Shown here piece after piece: positions 20,453 through 29,193 of a stretch of 64,000 nucleotides of DNA (the stretch's first letter is position 1; each line of letters starts with the position of its first letter). The translations under genes were made by a program, and so were the position numbers. The notes beneath the pieces were generated by a model, which saw only the letters and a program-made list of their open reading frames with translations, made no database searches and was not told the DNA's origin. This stretch comes from an uncultured Pelagibacteraceae bacterium. GTDB taxonomy: Bacteria > Pseudomonadota > Alphaproteobacteria > Pelagibacterales > Pelagibacteraceae. The stretch covers positions 248,001 through 312,000 of the forward strand of contig CACNPC010000001.1 of the NCBI GenBank assembly GCA_902622245.1, in the 5' to 3' direction.

Positions 20453-21505
20453 TTATCGTTTTTCTGGGTAAATAATCACCGAATCTTGAATTTTTTCAAT
20501 AATACATCCAGAAAGTGTCAATTTCACGTTTTTGTTTGAAAACTTTAAAGAATCTATAAGACTATTCACCTTTTTGCCTCTTGGATAGTTTTTTTTCCTA
20601 CTAATGCGTTTAATTACTTGCATAATACTTCTCAAAATAATTTCCTCGGGATTATTAAAAAAGGATTGGTTTAATATTATTTTTTTATCTTTCTCAAAAT
20701 ACTTTGAGTTTTCTAAAATATTTTTATCAACATAAAATTCGATTACTTGATCACTTTTTGATAAATTTTTTAAAGTTAAATAGAATTTATTAAACTTTAG
20801 ACCTTCTTTATCTAAATTTATTAAAAGTTTCCTAATTCTACTCCTCAAAAATTTATCATCATTATTTGTGGGATCATCTATAAAAAATCCAAAAGTTTTT
20901 TTATTTATTTTTAGTAGATCTTTTTTTGAAGTGGATAGAAATGGTCTAATAACATTAATTCCATTATAAATTATTACGTTTTTGTCAAAAGAAACAAGTC
21001 CTTTTAAACCAGAGCCTCTCAGAAATCTTATGAAAAAATTTTCAATTAGATCATCTTTATGATGACCTAATATAAGATAGTCTATTTTTTGTTTATTGCA
21101 CTCTTCAAAAAATAAATCATATCTTAAGTCTCTTGCATAAGATTGTATATTTTTATTAATTTTAACAATTTTTTTTGAGAGAATTTTACAATTAATTTTA
21201 AAGTTTTGTTTAAGTTTATACTTCAAGTTTTTAGCTTCGATTGTAGATTCTTTTCTTAGTTTATGATCTATTATTACAGGGTACAATTTAGAATGATGTT
21301 TTAAAGCATAGCACTGAGAGAAAAATAAAACTGCTAAGCTGTCAGCACCACCAGATACTCCAACCATAATCTTTTTATTGGTCAAATCGATAGATGCGAG
21401 ATTATTTGAAAATAGGCTGTATAATTTTCTTACCTGGGGATCCTTTAATTTTGTTAGGTAAAAATTAAGAGTTTTCTTTGTTACACTCAAACTTTTTCTC
21501 TTCAT
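20453..21505 (-). CDS. tilS: tRNA(Ile)-lysidine synthase
   Basis: Converts the wobble C of tRNA-Ile(CAU) to lysidine, changing decoding from Met to Ile. The PP-loop ATP site VGVSGGADSLAVLFF is intact, followed by DHKLRKES, YARDLRYDLFFEECNK and LGHHKDDLIENFFIR, all typical. Start is uncertain: the frame stays open upstream to an ATG at 21565, deep in cpoB; I chose the ATG at 21505 (MKRKSLSV), which still overlaps cpoB by 41 nt, because a 100-nt overlap is less likely. No strong Shine-Dalgarno marks either. About 350 residues, shorter than E. coli TilS because the C-terminal domain is reduced. Confidence 0.9.
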   Translation of the reverse strand: MKRKSLSVTKKTLNFYLTKLKDPQVRKLYSLFSNNLASIDLTNKKIMVGVSGGADSLAVLFFSQCYALKHHSKLYPVIIDHKLRKESTIEAKNLKYKLKQNFKINCKILSKKIVKINKNIQSYARDLRYDLFFEECNKQKIDYLILGHHKDDLIENFFIRFLRGSGLKGLVSFDKNVIIYNGINVIRPFLSTSKKDLLKINKKTFGFFIDDPTNNDDKFLRSRIRKLLINLDKEGLKFNKFYLTLKNLSKSDQVIEFYVDKNILENSKYFEKDKKIILNQSFFNNPEEIILRSIMQVIKRISRKKNYPRGKKVNSLIDSLKFSNKNVKLTLSGCIIEKIQDSVIIYPEKR

Positions 21506-22469
21506 ATTTAGCTTTTTGAAGAACTGATTGAGTAGCATTTGGATACTGTTTTTTAACACCAGCAATCATCAAGCAACCCTGATCTTTCTCTCCTATTTGA
21601 ACTAAAGATACACCAAGCTTCAAAAGGTTAATAGGTGCTTTTTCACTCTTTGGATATTTTTGATAACCTTCTAAATAAGCGGATGCTGCATCTGTATAGA
21701 GCTGTCTTATTCTAAAAGTCTCTGCATACCAATATTGTGCATTTCCAGAAAGATCATTATCTGGATTTGTATCCACAAATTCTCTAAACGCTCTTTCTGC
21801 CATATTATAATCTCCAACTTTTAAAAAACTTGTTGCAAATTCATATTGTTCTAATGGAGATGCATCAGGTAAAATTTTTTCCTCACTAATAAAATTTTCT
21901 GTTAAAATAGTTTTAGTTGTCTCAACAGATTTAATTGCTTGTGTCTCACTTGTGTCAGTCATATCTTTATAAGATATTGTTCCTAAATCTTGAGGTTGAG
22001 ATGTGCCCGGCATAATTTTTTTGCTGGCTAGATTTGTCTCTGAATTTTCATTTGTTAATAAATTTTGTTCATTAATTTCATTTTTTTGAGTGAGGCTAGA
22101 ATTGTTTTCTAAATCTTGAAATCTTAATTGGTTATCAGCTTGTGTTTTGGACAGTCTAGACGATAATTTGTCTACTTTAAAATTAATTTCCTCAAATTTG
22201 TTAGTCAAATTTTGAAATTGTTTTTCTATTTCAGATAATTTTAACAAATGTCTTGTCAAGACATCTTCTGTTTCTTTATTTGTTAAAGAGGTTTCTGCTC
22301 CAGTTTTTTTCTGAAATGACTCTGAATAAACTGCTCTTTCCAATGTTCTAAGATCTTTTTGAATAATTTCTAAGATTTCTCTCATATTTAATTCCTCAGA
22401 ACCTGCACTAAATGTAATAAAAAAAATAGAAATTATATAAATAAAAATATTAATAAACTTTTTAAACAT
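21465..22469 (-). CDS. cpoB: Tol-Pal system periplasmic coordinator CpoB/YbgF
   Basis: Periplasmic protein that links Tol-Pal constriction to septal peptidoglycan synthesis. The 334 residues begin with a signal peptide (hydrophobic stretch about 6-24), continue with a predicted coiled coil (about 85-125, IEKQFQNLTNKFEEINFKVD and following), an Asn/Thr-rich linker, then TPR-like helices from about 205 (YEFATSFLKVGDYNMAERAF, GNAQYWYAETFRI) to the C-terminus. It follows pal but is separated from it by a strong terminator, so it may rely on read-through or a local promoter. Its 3' end overlaps tilS. Confidence 0.9.
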   Translation of the reverse strand: MFKKFINIFIYIISIFFITFSAGSEELNMREILEIIQKDLRTLERAVYSESFQKKTGAETSLTNKETEDVLTRHLLKLSEIEKQFQNLTNKFEEINFKVDKLSSRLSKTQADNQLRFQDLENNSSLTQKNEINEQNLLTNENSETNLASKKIMPGTSQPQDLGTISYKDMTDTSETQAIKSVETTKTILTENFISEEKILPDASPLEQYEFATSFLKVGDYNMAERAFREFVDTNPDNDLSGNAQYWYAETFRIRQLYTDAASAYLEGYQKYPKSEKAPINLLKLGVSLVQIGEKDQGCLMIAGVKKQYPNATQSVLQKAKYEEKKFECNKENS

Positions 22470-22494
22470 TAAATTATTCTTTAATTATAATGAT

Positions 22495-22541
22495 GGCAAA
22501 AAAAAGACCCTTAAATTATTTATAATAATTTTAGGGTCTTT
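22495..22541 (-). terminator. Rho-independent terminator downstream of pal
   Basis: On the minus strand an inverted repeat at 22503-22541 forms an approximately 17-bp stem with one mismatch (AAAGACCCT arms at the base) and a 5-base loop, immediately followed by eight U residues (plus-strand A run 22498-22505, partly in the stem). It starts 18 bases past the pal stop. This is the clearest hairpin terminator in the window and separates pal from cpoB-tilS. Confidence 0.85.
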
Positions 22542-22558
22542 AAATATTTAAAATAGCT

Positions 22559-23047
22559 TTAATTAGCTTTTACAGTTACAGATCTTCTATTCTTAGACCA
22601 AGAAAGCGGATTTGAACCTGAGTCAACTGGTCTTTCTTTTCCATAACTTATTACTGAAATTCTATCTGCGGATATTCCATAAGTGATCAGATAATCTTTG
22701 GCAGCATTTGCTCTTCTTTCGCCTAAAGCCAAGTTATATTCTCTTGTTCCTCTTTCATCGGCATGACCTTCGACCACAACATTGATGCTAGAATTTTCTC
22801 TTAACCAATTTGCTTGTTTTCTTAATGTGTCTCTTGATTTAGTTGTTAAAATAGATTCGTTTGTCGCAAAAAATACTCTGTCCGGAACACCGTCAGCTAA
22901 ATATTTAACTGTATCAGTTCCTGTGTAGACATCACCTTGCATTTGACCCTCAACTGTCGTAGTGGTTTTTTTCGTGGCACAAGCCGATACGATTAAACTT
23001 AATAATATAACTAGAAAAGTATTTCTAAATGATTTGCTAAAATTCAT
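22559..23047 (-). CDS. pal: Peptidoglycan-associated lipoprotein Pal
   Basis: Outer-membrane lipoprotein that binds peptidoglycan and the Tol complex. A lipoprotein signal peptide ends at Cys23 (LIVSAC). The OmpA-like domain covers the C-terminal two thirds with VVVEGHADERGTREYNLALG and RRANAAKDYL, the diaminopimelate-binding region. 162 residues, normal for Pal. The start has a strong Shine-Dalgarno, AAGGAG, 5-6 bases before the ATG. With its own promoter-like sequence upstream and the terminator downstream, pal can be transcribed alone, sensible for an abundant envelope protein. Confidence 0.95.
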   Translation of the reverse strand: MNFSKSFRNTFLVILLSLIVSACATKKTTTTVEGQMQGDVYTGTDTVKYLADGVPDRVFFATNESILTTKSRDTLRKQANWLRENSSINVVVEGHADERGTREYNLALGERRANAAKDYLITYGISADRISVISYGKERPVDSGSNPLSWSKNRRSVTVKAN

Positions 23048-23085
23048 TAATGCTCCTTAATAATTTATTAGAACTTTTTCACAAC

Positions 23086-23114
23086 TAATTAGATGTTTCA
23101 AGCATAAAAATCAA
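23086..23114 (-). promoter_or_regulatory. Predicted sigma70-type promoter for pal
   Basis: Minus-strand TTGATT (23109-23114) and TAATTA (23086-23091) separated by 17 bases, about 40 bases upstream of the pal ATG, in the 99-base gap between tolB and pal. The -10 match is modest, and in sequence this A/T-rich such pairs arise by chance; support comes from placement and from the paired terminator after pal. Confidence 0.45.
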
Positions 23115-23146
23115 CTTAATTTATATTAAAAATTAATAAAAAAGCC

Positions 23147-24493
23147 CTAATTACTTAATAAAGACGACCAAGATGGGTCAGAGGCATCCGTCTCTGTTTG
23201 AACTTGCCTTTCATTATAACCTGTAAGATCTATAGACCATAACTTGGCACTAAATCCTTCACCTTTATCATTAGATTTGGTCTCTCTATAAAAAATTAAC
23301 ACTCTTCCATTTGGAGACCAAGAAGGAGCTTCTTGATAGTAATTTTCAGTCAATAATCTTTCCCCAGATCCATCGGTTCGCATAACACCGATATAAAATT
23401 TTCCTTTATGTAGTTTTGTAAACGCAATTAAATCACCTCTTGGAGACCATACAGGTGTGCCATACAATCCTTTACCAAATGAAATTCTTTTTACATTTGA
23501 ACCATCAGATTTCATTACATAGATTTGTTGAAATCCACTTCTATCAGAATTAAATGTTATAAATCGATTATCAGGTGAGTAAGAAGGCGATGTATCAATT
23601 GATGGATGATTAGTTATTCTTTCAACAATTCTATTTTCCAAATCCATTGTGTAAATATCTGAGTTTCCGTCTTTTGCAAAACTCATTATAATTTTTTTTC
23701 CATCTGGTGAAAATCGTGGAGCAAATGTCATTCCCGGAAAATCACCAACTACTTCTTGGGTACCAGTTTCAATATCTAATAAATATACCCTTGGTAAATT
23801 TTTAAAATAAGATAGGTAAGTCACCATTTGACTTGTCGGATTAAATCTAGGAGTTAAAACTAATTCATTTCCTAGTGTTAAATATTTTGTGTTAAAACCA
23901 TCTTGATCCATAATAGCTAACTTTTTAACTCTTGCAGTCTTAGGTCCTTCTTCAGATACATAAATAATTCTGGTATCAAAATATCCTTTTTCTCCGGTTA
24001 ATCTTTCGTAAACTTTATCAGAAATTATATGTCCAACCCTCCTCCAATTACTTGGAACCGTTGTAAATGCTAAAGCCATCATTTCTCTTCCGGCTAAAAT
24101 ATCCCATAGTCTAAATTCAACTTTTAATTTTTTGTCCTCAATTGTTACTTTGCCTGTAATTAAAGCTTGAGCTTTAATCAATGCCCAATCCTCAAATCTT
24201 GGTTTTAAATGAGCAATATCTGGCTTTTGTAAAAATGCTTCTTTACTAAGAGGATTAAATAAACCTGAAATTTTCAAATTATTCTCCACAACTAATGAAA
24301 TCTCAGATCCAACATTTTCAATTTTAAGTTCATTAATTGAATTTCTTTTTGAATTGTCATCTTGAAACAATGGAGAAACTGCAATTGGTAAAGGATCTAA
24401 ATTACCCCTTGTTATATCAATCTCTATTAATGAATAAGCCTTAGCTGACAATAAAAAAAATATAATAAAAAATAAATTAATTATTCTAATCAT
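23147..24493 (-). CDS. tolB: Tol-Pal system beta-propeller protein TolB
   Basis: Periplasmic component of the Tol-Pal machine that binds Pal and TolA. The 448-residue protein starts with a signal peptide ([14 protein letters not shown]), then an N-terminal alpha/beta domain to about residue 170, followed by PD40 propeller repeats with recurring FSPDGKK, YSPDNRF, WSPRGDL and WSPNGRV motifs. Its start overlaps the tolA stop by 1 nt, so translation is coupled. Length and repeats are standard. Confidence 0.96.
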   Translation of the reverse strand: MIRIINLFFIIFFLLSAKAYSLIEIDITRGNLDPLPIAVSPLFQDDNSKRNSINELKIENVGSEISLVVENNLKISGLFNPLSKEAFLQKPDIAHLKPRFEDWALIKAQALITGKVTIEDKKLKVEFRLWDILAGREMMALAFTTVPSNWRRVGHIISDKVYERLTGEKGYFDTRIIYVSEEGPKTARVKKLAIMDQDGFNTKYLTLGNELVLTPRFNPTSQMVTYLSYFKNLPRVYLLDIETGTQEVVGDFPGMTFAPRFSPDGKKIIMSFAKDGNSDIYTMDLENRIVERITNHPSIDTSPSYSPDNRFITFNSDRSGFQQIYVMKSDGSNVKRISFGKGLYGTPVWSPRGDLIAFTKLHKGKFYIGVMRTDGSGERLLTENYYQEAPSWSPNGRVLIFYRETKSNDKGEGFSAKLWSIDLTGYNERQVQTETDASDPSWSSLLSN

Positions 24494-25461
24494 TATCCTC
24501 CAAGCATATCACGAGCGTCAAAATTTAAAATCATATTTTTCCATCTTTCATAACCACTTGTAGGAACTTTTAATGGATTACACAACTGAATAGCTCGTCT
24601 TACACTATCTGCTAGTGTTCTAAATTTTTCTTTACCAGGTGTGTTCATTTTTACATGATCTAACATTTCAAGTTTTTCAATTGTTCCGTCTGGTTTTAAT
24701 TGGAGTTTAACTCTAACTAATAAATCTTCACTAAATGGCAAACCTATAGGAACACTCCAGCATGTAAATATTTGGGCCTTTAATGCGTCCTCTTCACTTA
24801 GGGTTAATTTTGAATAATCCATAGTCTCATCAGTCGATTGAGAAATCTTATCAACTTCTTTTTTTGTTTCTGCCAAATTTTCTTTTTTTTTATCAATTAA
24901 AGCTGCAATTTCATTTAAATCCAATTTTTCTTTTTTTTCAAATTCAGAAACTTGTTTAACTTTTTTTTCATCTAAAATAGGTTTTTTAGTTTGAACTATT
25001 TTTTTGATGTTTTCATCATTGATTTCTTTTGAAGGTTTCTGCTTTTTTTCTTCTTTAGGTTGAATTTTTTGTTTATCTTCATCTGGCATAGGCACAGCAT
25101 TTAATTTTTCTTTTTTTAAATTTTCTATATTATTTTCACTTGTTGGTGTTTTTTTTGATGCAACCTTAGAAATTTCATTTTTTTTTTTATCTGTCTGAAC
25201 TTCTTTTTTTTTATCTTTTTTTACTTTTTTAGGAGGAGCCTGTTCAGACAAAAGCTTTTCATTTTCTTTTTTTGCCTTCTCAATTATTTTTGATGCTTTT
25301 GGCGCGAAAGGAATATTTGTCTTTTCAGCTATTTGAATAAGCTCAACAGAGATAAGAGGTGGAATATCCAGAGGTTTTTTTGCAACAAATGGTAAAGCCA
25401 AAATACTCACCATAACAATAGCGACATGAAATCCAGATGAGATTAAAAGACCTCGATACAT
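24493..25461 (-). CDS. tolA: Tol-Pal system inner-membrane linker TolA
   Basis: Spans the periplasm and transmits proton-motive energy from TolQR to TolB-Pal. Of 322 residues, an N-terminal transmembrane helix (about 8-28) is followed by a long Lys/Glu-rich helical stalk (about 60-215) and a C-terminal TolA/TonB-like domain (about 225-322, with [14 protein letters not shown] and [15 protein letters not shown]). The stalk is low-complexity poly-Lys encoded by A-rich DNA. It lies 5 bases downstream of tolR. The identity is secure from architecture and neighbours, although stalks evolve fast. Confidence 0.93.
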   Translation of the reverse strand: MYRGLLISSGFHVAIVMVSILALPFVAKKPLDIPPLISVELIQIAEKTNIPFAPKASKIIEKAKKENEKLLSEQAPPKKVKKDKKKEVQTDKKKNEISKVASKKTPTSENNIENLKKEKLNAVPMPDEDKQKIQPKEEKKQKPSKEINDENIKKIVQTKKPILDEKKVKQVSEFEKKEKLDLNEIAALIDKKKENLAETKKEVDKISQSTDETMDYSKLTLSEEDALKAQIFTCWSVPIGLPFSEDLLVRVKLQLKPDGTIEKLEMLDHVKMNTPGKEKFRTLADSVRRAIQLCNPLKVPTSGYERWKNMILNFDARDMLGG

Positions 25462-25466
25462 AATCT

Positions 25467-25883
25467 CTATCTCTCTTTATTCGGTTCAGATATTAAAGCA
25501 ACTTTTGTAAATCCCGACCCTGAAAGCATTCCCATAATTTCAAGAACCCTTCCATAGTTAATAGCTTTGTCTCCCCTAACATAAATTCTTGTATCAGTTC
25601 TATTATTTGACACTGCCAATATTTTTACAATCAAATTGTTAAACTCAACTTTTGTTTCCTGAATAAAAATTTCACCTTTAGAATTAATTGTTAAAGTTAA
25701 TGGTTCATTTTCCTCAGGAAGTGTATCAGCAGAAGTTTCTGGCAGATCTACCTGGACTCCAACTGTAAGTAATGGTGCAGTGACCATGAATATAATTAGC
25801 AAAACCAACATTACATCAACAAATGGTGTTACATTAATTTCACTCATCGGATCGTTTTTTGAACTTTTGAGCTTAAATCCCAT
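25467..25883 (-). CDS. tolR: Tol-Pal system proton-channel protein TolR
   Basis: ExbD/TolR-family inner-membrane protein forming the proton-driven motor with TolQ. The 138 residues start with a short cytoplasmic segment, then one transmembrane helix at about 18-40 that includes the essential protonatable Asp in TPFVDVMLVLLIIFMV, then a periplasmic domain ending in LISEPNKER. It directly abuts tolQ (no gap) and precedes tolA by 5 bases. Confidence 0.95.
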   Translation of the reverse strand: MGFKLKSSKNDPMSEINVTPFVDVMLVLLIIFMVTAPLLTVGVQVDLPETSADTLPEENEPLTLTINSKGEIFIQETKVEFNNLIVKILAVSNNRTDTRIYVRGDKAINYGRVLEIMGMLSGSGFTKVALISEPNKER

Positions 25884-26558
25884 TTAAATAATTGATAAGA
25901 ATCTTTTTGAAAAATTTTCTAATTTTTGTGAGTATTTTCTAGAGTCTGAATTAAATTTATTGTACGCAATTACAGCAGGAATTGCTGCTAATAATCCAAG
26001 TGCAGTTGCAAATAAGGCTTCAGCAATACCTGGTGCAACTATTGCAAGGCTAGTGTTTCTTGAAATTGCAATCGATTGAAATGAATTCATAATTCCCCAA
26101 ACAGTTCCAAACAATCCTATAAATGGAGCTGTCGATCCAACAGTTGCCAAAAAACTATTATACTTTTCAACTGCTACCATTTGTTTTTCAATATTTACTT
26201 CTAAAACACTAGATAGTCTCTCAGATAAATTTGATTTTGATCTAGTTTTCATAACTGTTTGCATAGAACTTTTAAATAATTTTGCCATAGGATCCTCAAT
26301 ATTTGAAGGCAGACTGTTATAAAATGTTTCAGCAGACTTTGATTTCCAGAATTTCTCTTCAAATTCCTCTGCACTTTTATTAATTTTTCTAAACATTCTT
26401 ATTTTTTCAAATATTATTGCCCATGAATAAATAGAACTTAAAATTAATATTATGATTACTGACTTGACAATAATATCCGCACGTAAAAATAAACTAATTA
26501 AAGAAAAATCTGTATTACTTGCTAAACCTAAACTTTGCGTTGCAATATCTGCTTCCAT
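25884..26558 (-). CDS. tolQ: Tol-Pal system motor protein TolQ
   Basis: ExbB/MotA-family inner-membrane channel. The 224 residues show three transmembrane segments: about 27-48 (ADIIVKSVIIILILSSIYSW), about 134-160 (FLATVGSTAPFIGLFGTVWG) and about 170-196 (IAEALFATALGLLAAIPAV), the latter two carrying the conserved Thr/Gly residues of the pore. First gene of the tol cluster. ybgC, which usually precedes tolQ, is absent here. The 56 bases upstream hold no clear promoter. Confidence 0.95.
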   Translation of the reverse strand: MEADIATQSLGLASNTDFSLISLFLRADIIVKSVIIILILSSIYSWAIIFEKIRMFRKINKSAEEFEEKFWKSKSAETFYNSLPSNIEDPMAKLFKSSMQTVMKTRSKSNLSERLSSVLEVNIEKQMVAVEKYNSFLATVGSTAPFIGLFGTVWGIMNSFQSIAISRNTSLAIVAPGIAEALFATALGLLAAIPAVIAYNKFNSDSRKYSQKLENFSKRFLSII

Positions 26559-26614
26559 TCAATCGTTTCCCATTAAAATATGTCATTAATTTGTCTTCAA
26601 AAAACTCTAATAGT

Positions 26615-27112
26615 CTAGTTATCGTTGTTTTCCCTTGTGTTTTCAAAATACTGAGCAATTAAAATAGCATCTGCTTTATTATTATCTTTTTTTCTTGATA
26701 ACTTATTAGAAATTCTAGGAAACATATCTATTACTTTAGTTCGACTGGCATCTTTTTCAGAATTAATCAAATTAAAATGTTTTTTCCATTTTGCTGGTCT
26801 AACATAAAAAATGGGAAGTTCCATTGCAGAACATATTCCTTTAATTACTCCAAATGATTGTCCAAAATTAAACATACTTGTTACTCCTTGTCCTGGCATA
26901 GCAGAAACTTGTTCGACTATTACACTCATTTTTTCATTCTTAAATTTATTTTTTATTAGCATTATTTCATTATAAATTTGCCTACCATTAACTTGTTTTT
27001 TATTTTTTTTTCCTTCAGCCATTGTAGGCATGTCGATTACATCAATAACATTACCACCAGAAAAAAAACAGATAGCACCTGCTATTCCTGGATCAATTCC
27101 AACAATTATCAT
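26615..27112 (-). CDS. ruvC: RuvC-fold Holliday-junction nuclease, divergent type
   Basis: RNase H-fold nuclease in the place normally taken by ruvC, between yebC and tolQ. The 165 residues have acidic residues in RuvC-like positions: Asp7 in VGIDPG, Glu67 in VIVEQV and Asp148 in NKADAILIA. Between them, MPGQGVTSMFNFGQSFG and the RPAKWKKHF block resemble phage-borne and organelle-like RuvC resolvases more than the canonical E. coli RuvC. The residue matching the fourth acidic position seems to be Asn145. It abuts yebC with no gap. Gene symbol is by position and fold; the biochemical role as the housekeeping resolvase is inference. Confidence 0.72.
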   Translation of the reverse strand: MIIVGIDPGIAGAICFFSGGNVIDVIDMPTMAEGKKNKKQVNGRQIYNEIMLIKNKFKNEKMSVIVEQVSAMPGQGVTSMFNFGQSFGVIKGICSAMELPIFYVRPAKWKKHFNLINSEKDASRTKVIDMFPRISNKLSRKKDNNKADAILIAQYFENTRENNDN

Positions 27113-27835
27113 TTAATCTTCAAAGTTAACATTTGTATAAACATTTTGCACATCATCCTCATCGTCAAGAGTTTCTAAAAATTTTACCATATTTTGATTT
27201 TCTTCACCTTTAAGAGATACCTTATTAATGGGTAGCCACTCGATTTCGGTAGAAAGAAAATTTGCAATAACTTTTTCAAATTTTTTTTTTACCTCATATA
27301 TTTCATCGATATTCGTATGCACTTCATGAAATTCGTCACGAGAAATACAATCATTTGCGCCCGACTCGATTGCTAATTCAAAAATTTTATCTTGTTCAAT
27401 TTCATTTTTATCTATTTTAATTACACCCAATCTTTGGAAATTATGTGATGCAGATCCCTGGGTTCCTAAAGAGCCGTTATTTTTCGAAAATATTGTTCTT
27501 ATATTAGAAGCAGTTCTATTTTTATTATCAGTCAATGCTTCAACTATTACAGCAGATTTGCTAGGTCCAAAACCTTCATACCTAATATTTTCAAAATTTG
27601 ATTGATCATTGTTAGAAGACTTTTCAATTGCTCTCTCAATATTTTCTTTTGGCATGTTAGCTGATCTGGCTGCTTGTATTGCTGATCTTAATCTCGAATT
27701 CATATCAGGATTCTTATCTCCTAGTTTTGCAGCTACAGTGATTTCTCTGGAGAGTTTAGAAAAAATTTTTGATCTCTGTTTGTCAGCTTTGCCTTTTTTA
27801 TGTTTAATACCCGCCCAATGTGAGTGTCCAGCCAT
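27113..27835 (-). CDS. yebC: YebC/PmpR family protein (TACO1-like)
   Basis: Widely conserved cytoplasmic protein, reported as a transcription regulator or as a translation factor easing ribosome stalling on proline runs. The 240 residues begin with the signature MAGHSHWAGIKHKKGKADKQ, followed by IFSKLSREITVAAKLG and RYEGFGPSKSAVIVEALTDN. Full length, with an acidic C-terminus. It lies 2 bases after the YmdB-like gene and directly abuts the RuvC-fold gene; yebC-ruvC is a conserved pair. Confidence 0.95.
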   Translation of the reverse strand: MAGHSHWAGIKHKKGKADKQRSKIFSKLSREITVAAKLGDKNPDMNSRLRSAIQAARSANMPKENIERAIEKSSNNDQSNFENIRYEGFGPSKSAVIVEALTDNKNRTASNIRTIFSKNNGSLGTQGSASHNFQRLGVIKIDKNEIEQDKIFELAIESGANDCISRDEFHEVHTNIDEIYEVKKKFEKVIANFLSTEIEWLPINKVSLKGEENQNMVKFLETLDDEDDVQNVYTNVNFED

Positions 27836-27837
27836 AA

Positions 27838-28644
27838 TTAATTTACGTTATTTAAACTCCCACCAAAAATGAAACTTTCTATATTTTTTGCTAAACCATT
27901 TCTTACATCACAATCTACAACTACCCCACTCAGAGAAGCTTCTCCATTGGCAGGAAAATGTTTTACAGCTTCTTTTTTTAGAAATCTGTTAATTGAATTT
28001 TGTGCATTCATACCAATTACCGAGTCATAGTCGCCACACATTCCAGCATCAGTAATATAGCTAGTTCCATTTTTTAGGACTCTTGCATCATTTGTTGGCA
28101 CGTGTGTATGGGTACCTACAACTAAAGTTGCATATCCATCAAATAGATTACCTATAGCCATTTTTTCACTTGTTATTTCTCCATGAAAATCCACTATTAA
28201 AAAATCATAATCTTTTGATTTTTTGTTTTCTGCAATAAATTCAGTAGCAATTTTAAAAACATCATCACACTTTTTCATAAAAACATTACCCATAAGATTT
28301 AGTACACCAACTTTTAGATTTTTTTTTGAATTGAATATGGAGAAACCTTTACCAGGTAAATTTCCGCTCATATTTATTGGTCTTAATAATTTTTTTTCAG
28401 TTTTTATATATTCATAAATTTCTTTTTGATCCCAGACATGATTGCCTGTTGTAATCACATCTACACCTACATTAAAAAGTTCATTAGCAATATTTTCAGT
28501 TAGACCCACACCTTCACTGGCTGCATTTTCACCGTTAACACAAACAAAATCTATACCTTTTTTTGAGACTATATTTGGCAAGTTTTTTTTTACTGATTTA
28601 AAGCCTGCGTCTCCAACTATATCACCTAAAAATAAAATCTTCAT
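27838..28644 (-). CDS. YmdB-family metallophosphoesterase
   Basis: Calcineurin-like phosphoesterase of the YmdB family (TIGR00282), shown in Bacillus and Deinococcus to hydrolyse 2',3'-cyclic nucleotides. The 268 residues have all metal-binding blocks: LGDIVGDAG at the N-terminus, VNGENAASEGVG, TTGNHVWDQ, VDFHGEITSEK and VGTHTHVPT. It sits 2 bases from both the cyclo-ligase gene and yebC, a context conserved in alphaproteobacteria. The physiological substrate in this lineage is not known. Confidence 0.9.
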   Translation of the reverse strand: MKILFLGDIVGDAGFKSVKKNLPNIVSKKGIDFVCVNGENAASEGVGLTENIANELFNVGVDVITTGNHVWDQKEIYEYIKTEKKLLRPINMSGNLPGKGFSIFNSKKNLKVGVLNLMGNVFMKKCDDVFKIATEFIAENKKSKDYDFLIVDFHGEITSEKMAIGNLFDGYATLVVGTHTHVPTNDARVLKNGTSYITDAGMCGDYDSVIGMNAQNSINRFLKKEAVKHFPANGEASLSGVVVDCDVRNGLAKNIESFIFGGSLNNVN

Positions 28645-28646
28645 TT

Positions 28647-29186
28647 TTACATTAATTTCTCTGTCAAAATTAAATCTAATTTTCTATCAAAATTTTCAAT
28701 ATTAATTTTATTAACTTTTTGATGTGAAAAAGCCAGTCCAATTGTTGTACATTTTTTAATTTGAGAAATTTTTTCTAAATATCTATCATAAAATCCACCA
28801 CCATAGCCAATTCTGTTCCTGAATTTATCAAAAGCAACTATTGGTACAAATATTATATCTGGGTATACTTTTTTCAATTTTAATGGCTGAGGAATTCCTA
28901 ATGAGCTTATTGTTAAAGAATCATTTGGACTCCATTTATAAAAATCCATTTGATGATTTCTTTTTATAACTGGTAACGAAATACAATAACCGTTAGAATA
29001 AAATTTTTTTAGTATTTGCAAACAATCAAATTCAAAATTTATTGGAAAATAACCTCCAATAATTTTATTTTTTGATAGATTAATTTTATTATGTAAACTA
29101 TTTATAATATCATTGCCTATTTTGATTTCAAAATATTTTTTTTTTCTTAAGTTAATAATTTTTTTTCTTAATTTAAATTTTGACAC
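28647..29186 (-). CDS. ygfA: 5-formyltetrahydrofolate cyclo-ligase
   Basis: ATP-dependent conversion of 5-formyl-THF to 5,10-methenyl-THF. Signature features are KLRKKIINLRKKK at the N-terminus (ATP site), FVPIVAFDKFRNRIGYGGG and GFYDRYLE. The frame is open to an ATG at 29231, which would overlap zapA by 38 nt and add 15 residues not typical of the family; I prefer the GTG at 29186 (MSKFKLRKK), 7 bases past the zapA stop, giving 179 residues. Neither start has a strong Shine-Dalgarno. The zapA-ygfA junction is where many proteobacteria encode 6S RNA; none fits here. Confidence 0.88.
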   Translation of the reverse strand: MSKFKLRKKIINLRKKKYFEIKIGNDIINSLHNKINLSKNKIIGGYFPINFEFDCLQILKKFYSNGYCISLPVIKRNHQMDFYKWSPNDSLTISSLGIPQPLKLKKVYPDIIFVPIVAFDKFRNRIGYGGGFYDRYLEKISQIKKCTTIGLAFSHQKVNKINIENFDRKLDLILTEKLM

Positions 29187-29193
29187 TGATATT

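Noticed and set aside
21465-21565. TilS starting at the ATG at 21565
   Set aside because: Would overlap cpoB coding by about 100 nt and add residues not typical of TilS; the ATG at 21505 is preferred though unproven.
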